From Crocinitomicaceae bacterium (GTDB taxonomy: Bacteria > Bacteroidota > Bacteroidia > Flavobacteriales_D > Crocinitomicaceae), in NCBI GenBank assembly GCA_021325675.1, contig JAJTCM010000002.1, positions 310,001-374,000 on the forward strand: a stretch of 64,000 nucleotides of DNA. The letters are read 5' to 3'. A model generated the notes under the pieces. That model saw only the letters and a list, made by a program, of their open reading frames with translations, made no database searches and had not been told where the DNA came from. A program made the translations under genes and the position numbers. This document shows, in pieces, positions 34,327 to 42,286 of the stretch; position 1 is the stretch's first letter; the number at the start of each line of letters is the position of its first letter.

Positions 34327-35748
34327 TTATTTTTCGCTGCTTACCCGCTTGAGCTTTAATTCATCCGCCATTGCCAGCATATAGTTGAATGCTTCTTCAT
34401 ATTCGTTCGGGATTTCCCCTTCCAGGATGGCGTCTTTGATGCGTGTTTTTATAATCCCGATCTCGGCGCATGGCCCCAAACCAAAAGTCTGCATGATTAC
34501 TTCCCCCGAAACCGGCGGCTGGAAATTACGCACGCGGTCTTTCTCCTCCACATCTTTCAGCTTTTGGGAAACCATTTCGAAGTTTTTGCGGTATTTCACT
34601 ACCTTAAACTCGTTTTTAGAAGTAATATCAGCATTGCAAAGGAGCATCAGGTCTTCGATGTCATCACCGGCTTCGAATAGCAGCCTGCGCACAGCAGAAT
34701 CCGTTACATTGCCTTTCACAAGCGAAATCGGGCGTAAATGTAGACGGACAAGCTTTTGTACGTATTTCATTTTGTGGTCCAGCGGCAGTTTCAGGTGTTT
34801 GAAAATCCGTGGGGTCATGCGTGCTCCCAGGTCTTCGTGCCCGTGAAAAGTCCAGCCCACGCGCTCATCGAAACGTTTGGTGGGCGGCTTGGCAATATCG
34901 TGCAAAATGGCAGCCCACCGGAGCCACAGGTTATCGGAGTGCATGCAAACGTTGTCAAGCACCTCGAGCGTATGGTAAAAATTGTCCTTGTGTGACTTCC
35001 CGCTGATCGTTTCAATGCCTTGCAAAGCTACCATTTCCGGGAAAAAGCGGTGAAGCAGCCTTGTCGAAAACAGCAGCTTGAACCCGCGCGAAGGCTCTTT
35101 CGCCAGGATGATCTTGTTCAACTCGTCAACAATTCTTTCTTTGGAAATAATATCCAGGCGCTCCGAATTTTCGAGAATGGCCTGCAGGCTTTTGGACTCA
35201 ATCTTAAAATCAAGCTGGGTCGCAAAACGAATCGCGCGCATCATTCGCAGCGGATCGTCGGAATAGGTCTGTGCCGGGTCAAGCGGCGTACGGATAATCC
35301 CTTTTTCAAGGTCTTCAAGCCCGTTGAACGGATCAATCACTTCACCGAAATTGTCTTTGCTCAGGCTGATCGCCAGGGCATTGATCGTAAAATCACGGCG
35401 AAACTGGTCGTCCTGCAGTGTGCCATTTTCTACGACCGGTTTACGTGAGTCGCGGGAATAGGATTCTTTTCTTGCACCCACAAATTCCACATCAATGTCT
35501 TTGTACCGGAAATGGGCCGTTCCGAAGTTTTTAAACAGGGAAACCTTTTTCACCCGGAGCTTTTCGCCGGTTTTTTCAGCAAGCTCCATCCCGCTCCCAA
35601 CTACCACGATATCAATGTCTTTCGAAGGCCGTTCGAGGATCAGGTCGCGTACATACCCGCCAACAACATAGGCTTCCCATCCATTTTCATGGCAAATTTG
35701 TGCACAAACTTTAAAAACAGGATGCTTGAGATGCTGACTCAGGTTCAT
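34327..35748 (-). CDS. cca: CCA tRNA nucleotidyltransferase
   Basis: Adds or repairs the 3' CCA end of tRNAs. The class II nucleotidyltransferase head is at about 20-150 with 'VVGGYVRDLILERPSKDIDIVVVG' (metal-binding DID) and 'RDFTINALAISL'; the template-arginine region 'DDPLRMMRAIRFATQL' follows. A C-terminal HD domain is present ('HNLWLRWAAILHDIAKPPT'-like segment at about 255-280), as is usual for the Bacteroidota form. The 473 residues are normal. A -7 box lies only 5 bp before the ATG, so the mRNA may have almost no leader. Confidence 0.93.
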   Translation of the reverse strand: MNLSQHLKHPVFKVCAQICHENGWEAYVVGGYVRDLILERPSKDIDIVVVGSGMELAEKTGEKLRVKKVSLFKNFGTAHFRYKDIDVEFVGARKESYSRDSRKPVVENGTLQDDQFRRDFTINALAISLSKDNFGEVIDPFNGLEDLEKGIIRTPLDPAQTYSDDPLRMMRAIRFATQLDFKIESKSLQAILENSERLDIISKERIVDELNKIILAKEPSRGFKLLFSTRLLHRFFPEMVALQGIETISGKSHKDNFYHTLEVLDNVCMHSDNLWLRWAAILHDIAKPPTKRFDERVGWTFHGHEDLGARMTPRIFKHLKLPLDHKMKYVQKLVRLHLRPISLVKGNVTDSAVRRLLFEAGDDIEDLMLLCNADITSKNEFKVVKYRKNFEMVSQKLKDVEEKDRVRNFQPPVSGEVIMQTFGLGPCAEIGIIKTRIKDAILEGEIPNEYEEAFNYMLAMADELKLKRVSSEK

Positions 35749-35752
35749 GGCG

Positions 35753-35760
35753 CAAAGATA
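35753..35760 (-). promoter_or_regulatory. -7 element TATCTTTG immediately upstream of cca
   Basis: TATCTTTG on the minus strand ends 4 bp before the cca ATG. No clear -33 TTG is seen. With the usual distance of 5-8 bp to the transcript start, the mRNA would begin at or next to the start codon. Confidence 0.5.
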
Positions 35761-35765
35761 CCATT

Positions 35766-35870
35766 TTGAATTTTAGAATTGAAAATTGAGAATTGAAAAT
35801 TTGGTCAGAGTGAAAAGTGTGCAACGGATTAATTCTACATTTTACATTTTCCATTCTCAATTCTTTTTAT
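35766..35870. repeat. intergenic self-complementary repeat, GAATTGAGAA/TTTACATTTTC family, copy 2
   Basis: Left arm: TAGAATTGAAAATTGAGAA followed by TTGAAAAT. Right arm: ATTCTACATTTTACATTTTC followed by CATTCTCAATTC. The arms are approximate reverse complements and share their wording with the element at 1486-1574. It separates the divergent cca and porP/sprF genes. Confidence 0.65.
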
Positions 35871-35879
35871 CTTTATCCC

Positions 35880-36806
35880 ATGTTAAAACGCATCCAGGTC
35901 CTGTTTTTTGTGTTGTTGGGTTTCTGCTCACAGGCGCAGCAAACACCGCAGTATTCGCAGTGGTTCTGGCACCTGCAGGCTTTAAACCCGGCATTTACAG
36001 GCCTCAAGCCCTGCCTGGAGATCAAAACGCTTTACCGCAGCCAGTGGGCCGGGTTGCCGGGGTCACCGAACAGCGGTTTTATGACTTTCAGTCTCCCCAT
36101 CTATACGAAGCAAAAAAAACTGCTCAGCCCGCGCCAGGGTATCGGCTTTAAATTCGAAGCCGACAAAGCCGGGGCTTTCACGCTCAACCGCTTTTTGGTG
36201 AGCTATGCCGGGCATTTTAACTTTACACCCGAAACGCGCCTTTCCATCGGGATTTCCGCCGGGGCCAAACAATGGGTTTTCGACCGCGATAAAATGACAA
36301 CCCTGGATGTTGACCCCATCCTGCAGGAAAGCGGATCGTTTATTGCACCCGATGCCGCGATGGGTTTTTGGTGGAACGGTAAAAACTATTTCCTCAGCCT
36401 TTCCTTTTCTGAGCTGGTTAAAAATAAGTGGACGAATATTTCCGACAACTCCGCTTTCGGGATCCATACTGCATTTTCTGCCGGAACGCGTTTTATTGCC
36501 AACAACCAGTTTACCATTCTGCCTTATGCGCTTTTCCGCTTCCCGCCGAAAGGACCGGTTTCAGTTGACCTCAACCTGCTGTTTTCTTTCATGAATAAGT
36601 TCGATTTTGGATTGGGCTGGCGGAATACAGACGCCGTAAACGCTCTTTTCCAGTACAAATTCGATCAGAAATTCTCTATCGGCTATTCCGTGGATTTCGT
36701 CACTTCCAACCTGGGAACGAACAATCATTTCAGCCATGAATTTTCGATTGGCTTTGGGACGTGCAAGAACATCAACACAAATAAAACGGTTTGTCCGCTG
36801 TTTTAA
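35880..36806 (+). CDS. PorP/SprF family T9SS outer-membrane protein
   Basis: A 308-residue outer-membrane beta-barrel of the PorP/SprF family, which helps secretion or attachment of T9SS cargo, often gliding-related adhesins. It has a signal peptide (MLKRIQVLFFVLLGFCSQAQ), then the family start 'QYSQWFWHLQALNPAFTGLKPCLEIKTLYRSQWAGLPG', and alternating beta-strand patterns to the C-terminus, which ends 'FGTCKNINTNKTVCPLF'. The frame opens at 35817 inside the repeat; the ATG at 35880 starts a proper signal peptide. No large cargo partner is adjacent, although such genes are commonly paired. Confidence 0.9.
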   Translation: MLKRIQVLFFVLLGFCSQAQQTPQYSQWFWHLQALNPAFTGLKPCLEIKTLYRSQWAGLPGSPNSGFMTFSLPIYTKQKKLLSPRQGIGFKFEADKAGAFTLNRFLVSYAGHFNFTPETRLSIGISAGAKQWVFDRDKMTTLDVDPILQESGSFIAPDAAMGFWWNGKNYFLSLSFSELVKNKWTNISDNSAFGIHTAFSAGTRFIANNQFTILPYALFRFPPKGPVSVDLNLLFSFMNKFDFGLGWRNTDAVNALFQYKFDQKFSIGYSVDFVTSNLGTNNHFSHEFSIGFGTCKNINTNKTVCPLF

Positions 36807-36830
36807 ACGTGCTTTTTACCAACTTTTTGC

Positions 36831-36838
36831 TATCTTTG
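36831..36838 (+). promoter_or_regulatory. -7 element TATCTTTG for the FkbM gene
   Basis: TATCTTTG is an exact match and ends 17 bp before the GTG at 36856. It supports a start at the GTG and not at the frame opening inside the porP/sprF gene. No clear -33. Confidence 0.5.
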
Positions 36839-36855
36839 CGCGTTTTATCATCAAG

Positions 36856-37584
36856 GTGAAAGACAAGGTAAAATACATATTACAAAAATCATTGGGCTTC
36901 AATACGTATTTGTATGTGTTCGCTTTGTTTAAAATCAGAACTTTACGCGCTGATGCCAAAGAAAAAGACTTTTTCCATTTCATCAATTACATCAGGGACA
37001 AAAACGGGATTATTCTCGATATCGGCGCTAACATTGGCGTAATGTCCTATCACCTGGCGAAATCATTCCCGAATACGCTTGTACATGCTTTTGAGCCTAT
37101 CCCGCAGAATATTTCGATCCTGAAGCGCATTGCATCTAAATTTCGCCTCAAAAATATCCGTATTCACCCGATCGCCCTCGGCCAGGAAAAAGATTCAGTC
37201 AAGATGATCCTGCCGCAGCGGAACGATGTTTTGTTCCAGGGCCTGAGCCACGTAAAACATGAAAGTATTACGGAAATGAACGAAGGCATTGAAATGGAAG
37301 TGGAAATGGACTACCTGGACAATGTATTCAACGGTGAAGCGATCCAGGCCATCAAAATTGACGTGGAAAATTTCGAATACTTCGTTTTAAAAGGCGGTCA
37401 GCGCATCATCAGTAACAACAAGCCTGTTATATATGCTGAGCTTTGGGACAATGAAAACCGCAGCAACTGTTTTTCCTTTCTCCAGGGAATGAACTACGAA
37501 GCTTTCGTGGTTGAAAACAATGATCTCGTGCTTTTCGACCCGGCGCTGCACAACAAGCAAAATTTTATTTTTATCGCAAACTGA
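36856..37584 (+). CDS. FkbM family methyltransferase
   Basis: A 242-residue SAM-dependent methyltransferase of the FkbM family, which typically O-methylates sugars or other small molecules. Motif I is 'ILDIGANIGVMSYHLAKSFP' with the acidic SAM ligand in 'VHAFEPIPQNISIL', and the family's second hallmark is 'IKIDVENFEYFVLKGG'. The frame can be extended back to 36736 inside the preceding gene, but a TATCTTTG box at 36831 points to the GTG at 36856. The substrate may be a surface glycan; nothing adjacent settles it. Confidence 0.83.
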   Translation: MKDKVKYILQKSLGFNTYLYVFALFKIRTLRADAKEKDFFHFINYIRDKNGIILDIGANIGVMSYHLAKSFPNTLVHAFEPIPQNISILKRIASKFRLKNIRIHPIALGQEKDSVKMILPQRNDVLFQGLSHVKHESITEMNEGIEMEVEMDYLDNVFNGEAIQAIKIDVENFEYFVLKGGQRIISNNKPVIYAELWDNENRSNCFSFLQGMNYEAFVVENNDLVLFDPALHNKQNFIFIAN

Positions 37585-37599
37585 CGTTGCTCCTAATGT

Positions 37600-37690
37600 G
37601 GTACTGAGTTAATATGCCAATGTGCTAATTAATTCATCACTATATTAGCACACCGATCAGCATATTATCACATTAAACTATTAGCACATT
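37600..37690. repeat. intergenic repeat with AATGTGCTAA / TTAGCACATT words upstream of prfB
   Basis: The gap holds several imperfect copies of AATGTGCTAAT on the left and of ATTAGCACA, TATCACATTA and ATTAGCACATTA on the right, so the two halves are approximate reverse complements. The last word runs to within two bases of the prfB ATG. Confidence 0.65.
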
Positions 37691-37693
37691 AAC

Positions 37694-38779
37694 ATGGTTA
37701 ACCAGGAACAAATCAAAGACATCAACAGCCGCATCGAAGCGATTGCCAGCTACCTGAAAATCCCGCAAAAACGCATTGAAATGCAGGAAGGTGAGCTGAA
37801 AACGCAGGATCCGGGCTTCTGGGACGACCCGAAAAAGGCCGAAGCGCACATGAAGGTGCTCCGGGGCATCAAATTCTGGATCGAAGCCTACGAGAAGCTT
37901 AAAACCGGCGTGGAAGACCTTGAAGTGCTGGCTGACTTCGTGAAAGAAGGCGTTTCTGAAGAAAGCGAGCTGGAAGAAGCCTACCAAACCCTGGCAAAGG
38001 AAGTGGAAGCAATTGAGCTGAAAAACATGCTTTCCGGTGAGGAAGACCAGCTGAGCGCTGTACTCCAGATCACTGCCGGCGCCGGTGGAACGGAAAGCTG
38101 CGACTGGGCATCCATCCTCATGCGCATGTACATGATGTGGGGCCAGAAAAACGGTTACAAGCTGAAAGAGCTGAATTACCAGGACGGCGATGTAGCAGGA
38201 ATTAAAACGGTTACCATCGAATTTGAAGGCGAGTTTGCTTTCGGATACCTGAAAGGGGAAAACGGCGTTCACAGGCTTGTGCGGATCTCACCTTTCGACT
38301 CTAATGCGAAGCGGCACACATCTTTTGCTTCGGTTTACGTTTACCCGCTCGTGGACGATTCCATTGAGATTAACATCAACCCGGCAGACATCAGCTGGGA
38401 AACTTTCCGCTCGGGCGGTGCGGGAGGCCAGAACGTAAACAAGGTTGAAACGGCGGTACGTTTGCGCCACGCTCCTTCGGGGATTATCATTGAAAACTCG
38501 GAATCACGCTCCCAGTTAGGAAACAAGGAAAAAGCGATGCAATTGCTCCGTTCACAGCTTTATGAGCTGGAATACCGTGCACGTATGGAAAAACGCAACG
38601 AGATCGAAGCTAACAAAAAGAAAATCGAGTGGGGATCGCAAATCCGGAACTACGTCCTTCATCCTTACAAACTGATCAAAGACGTCCGTACAGGCCACGA
38701 AACGGGAAATACCGAAGCGGTGCTCGACGGTGACCTGAACGAGTTCCTGAAGTCTTATCTGATGACTTACGGGAATTGA
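37694..38779 (+). CDS. prfB: peptide chain release factor 2
   Basis: Releases finished proteins at UGA and UAA stops. The stop-recognition motif SPF is in '[12 protein letters not shown]', and the catalytic GGQ is in '[18 protein letters not shown]'. The 361 residues form one continuous frame: the position where most bacterial prfB genes have the CTTTGA programmed frameshift reads 'SYLKIPQ' (TAC CTG AAA), so there is no frameshift and no autoregulation of that kind. An ATG directly follows an intergenic repeat. Confidence 0.95.
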   Translation: MVNQEQIKDINSRIEAIASYLKIPQKRIEMQEGELKTQDPGFWDDPKKAEAHMKVLRGIKFWIEAYEKLKTGVEDLEVLADFVKEGVSEESELEEAYQTLAKEVEAIELKNMLSGEEDQLSAVLQITAGAGGTESCDWASILMRMYMMWGQKNGYKLKELNYQDGDVAGIKTVTIEFEGEFAFGYLKGENGVHRLVRISPFDSNAKRHTSFASVYVYPLVDDSIEININPADISWETFRSGGAGGQNVNKVETAVRLRHAPSGIIIENSESRSQLGNKEKAMQLLRSQLYELEYRARMEKRNEIEANKKKIEWGSQIRNYVLHPYKLIKDVRTGHETGNTEAVLDGDLNEFLKSYLMTYGN

Positions 38780-38806
38780 TACAGCTCTAAAGCTTAATTG
38801 ATATTT

Positions 38807-38860
38807 AACCACATAGTAAACATAGAAACTATATGCCCTATGCGATCTATGTGGTTTTTA
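38807..38860. terminator. bidirectional hairpin AACCACATAG/CTATGTGGTT between prfB and the 38876 gene
   Basis: A perfect 10-bp inverted repeat (38807-38816 and 38847-38856) is followed on the plus strand by a short T-run, and the inner sequence contains further CATAG words. It sits between two convergent genes and could end both transcripts. The wording belongs to another intergenic repeat family. Confidence 0.65.
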
Positions 38861-38875
38861 TAAATCCTCTATAAT

Positions 38876-39355
38876 TTACTCCTTAATCGCGCGGCTCATC
38901 AACGTGATCTGCGCAATAGTAACGATAAACAGCTGTGTTGCCGTTTCGTCGTCGAGACTTGTTCCGTCTTCGTCCTCCACGCTGATTTCCATCGCCATGA
39001 ATTTCGCCAGCTCCGGCTGATCACAGAAATCATCCAGGATTTCGTCTTCGTTGCTGTCGAAATAAGCATCCAGCATATCGAAATACGGCTCTTCGAAAGT
39101 ATCGATATCGTCGTCGGTGATCGTATTGACCGTGATACCTTCCTGTGCGAATGCTTCGGAAAGAAGACAGAAATAATAGATCAGCAAGCCTTCCAGCTGT
39201 TCGTTTTTATACTCTACGGCAGCCGACATGATATACCCGAGCAAAGTCGGTTGTGACAGCGAATAAGTTTCCGCTACTTTTTCCAGTCCGTCGTCGTCGA
39301 GGTTATCAATTTTTGCAATGGCTTTCTCAATGCTTTTATAGGTGACTTGCTTCAT
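38876..39355 (-). CDS. acidic cytoplasmic protein of unknown function
   Basis: I do not recognise a family. A 159-residue, mainly helical and very acidic protein with no signal peptide ('AKIDNLDDDGLEKVAETY', 'EEPYFDMLDAYFDSNEDE'). It starts 9 bp after the stop of the dehydrogenase E1 gene on the same strand, so it is the second gene of that transcript and may serve the enzyme, but the sequence gives no direct clue. It ends near a bidirectional hairpin. Confidence 0.7.
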   Translation of the reverse strand: MKQVTYKSIEKAIAKIDNLDDDGLEKVAETYSLSQPTLLGYIMSAAVEYKNEQLEGLLIYYFCLLSEAFAQEGITVNTITDDDIDTFEEPYFDMLDAYFDSNEDEILDDFCDQPELAKFMAMEISVEDEDGTSLDDETATQLFIVTIAQITLMSRAIKE

Positions 39356-39364
39356 CTTTTTGTT

Positions 39365-41458
39365 TTAATACGTTAATAATTGTTCAATTGCTGTCCTTAC
39401 TTTATCCGCATTTGTTAGCAAAGCCGCCTCAAGCGTTGAGTTTAAAGGAATGGCCGGCGTGTCTACCGAGCCAACGATGGCCACAGGCGCATCTAAATAT
39501 TGGAAATTGTCGCGCTGGATCCTTCCTGCCAAACCAAGTGTAAAGCTGGCTTCCACCGATTCTTCTGTTACCAGCAGGATTTTGGAATGCGCACGCGCTG
39601 TTTCGTTAATTTTATCGTGATCAATCGGGTTGAGGGTGCGTAAATCGAGGATTTCTACCCGGCCTTCAAAATTCCTGGCTGCTTCGAGCGCCCAGTAAAC
39701 GCCACGCCCATAAGTAATAATTACGCAGGATTCGCCGTTTTTAACCGCTGAGCTATCTGCCTCCTGGACTACACGGGCTTTTCCAAAAGGAATGATGTAA
39801 TCTTCATCCGGCTCAATCGACATCGCGCCTTCCGTGCCCGGGATTTTAGACCAGTACAAACCTTTGTGCTCCAGGATCACCACCGGGTTCGGATCGTAAT
39901 AAGCCGCTTTCAGCAAGCCTTTCAGGTCGGCGCCCGTTGACGGGTATGCTACCTTGATCCCGCGGATATTCGTCAGAATGGATTCAACGCTGGATGAATG
40001 GTAAGGCCCGCCGGAGCCATAAGCGCCAATTGGCACGCGGATCACACAGCTCACCGGCCATTTTCCGTTGGATAAATAATAAGAACGGCTCACCTCCGTG
40101 AAAAGCTGGTTGAGCCCCGGCCAGATGTAATCCGCAAATTGCACTTCTACAAACGGTTTCAGGCCAACAGCCGACATCCCGACAGTAGAGCCGATAATGA
40201 ACGCTTCCTGGATTGGTGTATTGAATACACGGTTATCCCCGAAAGTCTGCGCAAGCGTTGCAGCTTCGCGGAACACGCCGCCTAAACGCCCACCGACATC
40301 CTGGCCGTATAGCAAGGCTTCCGGGTGTTTTTGCATGATCTCGCGTACAGCAAACAAGGCGCTGTCGACCATCACGGTTTTCTTTTTGCCTTTCGGCTCG
40401 CGTTCACCTTTTTCCTCCGTTACCGGGGTTGGCGCGAAAATAAAGTCGGTAATGCTTTCCGGCGAAGGGTCTTCAGCGTTCAGCGCTTTATCGTATTCGG
40501 CATCTACCAGCGCCTTGATCTCACTTTCGATGTTGATCAGGTCTGCCAGGTCGAAGCCGTTATTCAGCAAAGTATCTTTTAATTTCGGGTACGGGTCCTG
40601 CTTCGCCGCTTCCTCGAGGTCATCGCGGTACCATTCTTTGCGCACTCCGGAAGTATGGTGACCCAACAAAGGAACTTTGGCATGGATAATGAACGGACGG
40701 CGCTCTTTCCGTACGATTTCAAATACCTCGCGCACCGTTTCGTAAGACGCTGCGAAGTCGCTTCCGTCAATTGTGCGTACTTCGAGGCCGTTGAAGCCCT
40801 GAGCGTATTGTGTAATGTCCTGGGCGCGGGTCTCAGCTGCATTGGCCGAAATATCCCAGCCGTTGTCCTGGACTAAATAAACGATCGGGAATTGCTTCAA
40901 AGCCGCCATTTGGAAAGCTTCGGAAACTTCTCCTTCTGTACAGGAAGCATCTCCAAGGGAACAAACCACAACCGGGTCCAAACCGTCAAAATCTTCCGCC
41001 AGGCCTTGTTTTTCTTTATACTGGATTCCCATCGCCAATCCTGTCGTAGGAATTGCCTGCATACCCGTAGCCGAAGATTGGTGCGGGATTTTGGGCATAT
41101 TATCGCGCTTCAGCGAAGGGTGCGAATAATACGTTCGCCCTCCGGAAAAAGGATCGTCTTTTTTGGCAAAAACCTGAAGCATCAATTCGTAGGGCGTCAT
41201 TCCGATACCGAGCAAAATACTATCGTCCCGGTAATATGGTGAAACCCAGTCCTGCGGCAGCAACTGAAGCCCAACAGCCAGCTGGATTGCTTCATGTCCG
41301 CGCGAAGTAGCGTGAACGTATTTGGCAGTCACTTCTTTGTTTGCTTCGTATTTTTCCGCCAGTGTTTTAGCGGTACACATCAAACGGAAGGCTTCCGATA
41401 AGATCTTTTTGTTCAACACGGTTTTTGGTTCTTTTACCTTGGAAAGGGTTTTTTCCAT
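39365..41458 (-). CDS. 2-oxoacid dehydrogenase E1, fused alpha and beta subunits
   Basis: Thiamine-diphosphate-dependent E1 of a branched-chain or related 2-oxoacid dehydrogenase complex, with alpha (about 1-340) and beta (about 360-697) subunits in one 697-residue chain. The TPP/Mg site is 'CSLGDASCTEGEVSEAFQMA ... VQDNGW' (GD-x~26-N); the alpha part also has 'PYYRDDSILLGIGMTP'. The beta part carries 'LYGQDVGGRLGGVF' and 'FVEVQFADYIWPGLNQL'. A Lys/Glu-rich linker joins them at about 340-362. Fusion is common in Bacteroidota. The substrate, probably 2-oxoisovalerate-like, is inferred. A minus-strand promoter lies just upstream; no E2 or E3 gene is near. Confidence 0.88.
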   Translation of the reverse strand: MEKTLSKVKEPKTVLNKKILSEAFRLMCTAKTLAEKYEANKEVTAKYVHATSRGHEAIQLAVGLQLLPQDWVSPYYRDDSILLGIGMTPYELMLQVFAKKDDPFSGGRTYYSHPSLKRDNMPKIPHQSSATGMQAIPTTGLAMGIQYKEKQGLAEDFDGLDPVVVCSLGDASCTEGEVSEAFQMAALKQFPIVYLVQDNGWDISANAAETRAQDITQYAQGFNGLEVRTIDGSDFAASYETVREVFEIVRKERRPFIIHAKVPLLGHHTSGVRKEWYRDDLEEAAKQDPYPKLKDTLLNNGFDLADLINIESEIKALVDAEYDKALNAEDPSPESITDFIFAPTPVTEEKGEREPKGKKKTVMVDSALFAVREIMQKHPEALLYGQDVGGRLGGVFREAATLAQTFGDNRVFNTPIQEAFIIGSTVGMSAVGLKPFVEVQFADYIWPGLNQLFTEVSRSYYLSNGKWPVSCVIRVPIGAYGSGGPYHSSSVESILTNIRGIKVAYPSTGADLKGLLKAAYYDPNPVVILEHKGLYWSKIPGTEGAMSIEPDEDYIIPFGKARVVQEADSSAVKNGESCVIITYGRGVYWALEAARNFEGRVEILDLRTLNPIDHDKINETARAHSKILLVTEESVEASFTLGLAGRIQRDNFQYLDAPVAIVGSVDTPAIPLNSTLEAALLTNADKVRTAIEQLLTY

Positions 41459-41474
41459 GTGTCCTAGTTTTCTA

Positions 41475-41505
41475 CAAAAATAAGGATTGATTTAGGAATA
41501 TACAA
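41475..41505 (-). promoter_or_regulatory. promoter TTG-N20-TATTTTTG for the fused E1 gene
   Basis: On the minus strand TTG (41503-41505) is followed after 20 bp by TATTTTTG (41475-41482), which ends 16 bp before the ATG at 41458. Confidence 0.65.
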
Positions 41506-41581
41506 GAAAAAGCGCAGCTTTTGAAGACCAAGCGTTAGCGCAGGGACGGAATCGATCCACACGCTTTGGAGGGGAAAAGTA

Positions 41582-42049
41582 TTACTCAAAGCTGATCAGT
41601 ACCGCGCCTTTATCAACAACGTCACCCGCCTGGGCTTCAATACTTTTTACCGTACCAACGCCTTCGGATTTGAGCACGTTTTCCATTTTCATGGCTTCGA
41701 GCGTGAGCAATTCGGAACCAACTTCAACTTCATCGCCTACCTGGATTGCCAGCGATACAATGCGGCCCGGCATCGGGGATTTGAGCTGTTTCAGCTTGCG
41801 GACCTTCACTTTGTTCAAACCGAGCTCCTCGATCAGCTTGTCGAGCGGGCCATCCTTGGAAACAACGAATTCACGGTGATTGACCTTTAAACGGATCATG
41901 CGGTTTTCAAGCTGCTCGTCCATCAGCTCACCGTGAAAAATCTGGTTTTTATGCTTGATCGTGAAAAAACGGTCGTCTTCCCAAACTACAGTTGCCTGCT
42001 GGCTTGAAATTACTTTTTCTCCGTCTAATTTCCAGGAATGATTTGACAT
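41582..42049 (-). CDS. biotin carboxyl carrier protein of an acyl-CoA carboxylase
   Basis: A 155-residue biotin-carrier subunit. The C-terminal biotinyl domain (about 85-155) has the canonical 'LEAMKMEN' biotinylation site preceded by 'SPMPGRIV'; the N-terminal part ('QATVVWEDDRFFTIKHKNQ') resembles the linking beta domain seen in propionyl- or methylcrotonyl-CoA carboxylases. EAMKMEN differs from EAMKLFN of AccB encoded 1.7 kb upstream, so it probably serves a second carboxylase that shares AccC. The frame opens at 42118, but the ATG at 42049 follows a TACATTTG -7 box and begins the conserved part. Confidence 0.85.
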   Translation of the reverse strand: MSNHSWKLDGEKVISSQQATVVWEDDRFFTIKHKNQIFHGELMDEQLENRMIRLKVNHREFVVSKDGPLDKLIEELGLNKVKVRKLKQLKSPMPGRIVSLAIQVGDEVEVGSELLTLEAMKMENVLKSEGVGTVKSIEAQAGDVVDKGAVLISFE

Positions 42050-42063
42050 ATTGAAAGTTTTTA

Positions 42064-42071
42064 CAAATGTA
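42064..42071 (-). promoter_or_regulatory. -7 element TACATTTG for the biotin carrier gene
   Basis: TACATTTG on the minus strand matches the consensus exactly and ends 14 bp before the ATG at 42049. No clear -33. Confidence 0.5.
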
Positions 42072-42112
42072 AAGTTTTTATTAATCTTTAAATATAAATG
42101 ATAAAATTTAAA

Positions 42113-42210
42113 TGCCACAAATGCACGAATTTCATGTGCACAAAGTGAATTATATCCGTGCGATTTTTACCTTATCAGTTTTACTTAATTAAATGCGTGC
42201 ATTCGTGACA
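42113..42210. repeat. inverted repeat of the CCACAAATGCACGAAT family
   Basis: Arms TGCCACAAATGCACGAAT (42113-42130) and ATGCGTGCATTCGTGACA (42193-42210) pair at 15 of 18 positions, with further GTGCA/TGCAC words between them. It lies between accC and the second biotin-carrier gene. Confidence 0.7.
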
Positions 42211-42230
42211 AAAGCATCCAGATAATTAAA

Positions 42231-42267
42231 CAAAAAAACCACAAGCTCTTTCGAAGTTGTGGTTTCC
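42231..42267 (-). terminator. intrinsic terminator of the accC operon
   Basis: On the minus strand AAACCACAA pairs with TTGTGGTTT (42236-42244 and 42257-42265), followed by seven T, about 20 bp after the accC stop. Confidence 0.8.
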
Positions 42268-42286
42268 TGGTTTTATTAAAATTTTA

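Noticed and set aside
37600-37690. CRISPR-like look of the repeated TTAGCACATT words
   Set aside because: Copies are 10-11 bp, imperfect and in both orientations with irregular spacing; there are no spacers and no cas genes.
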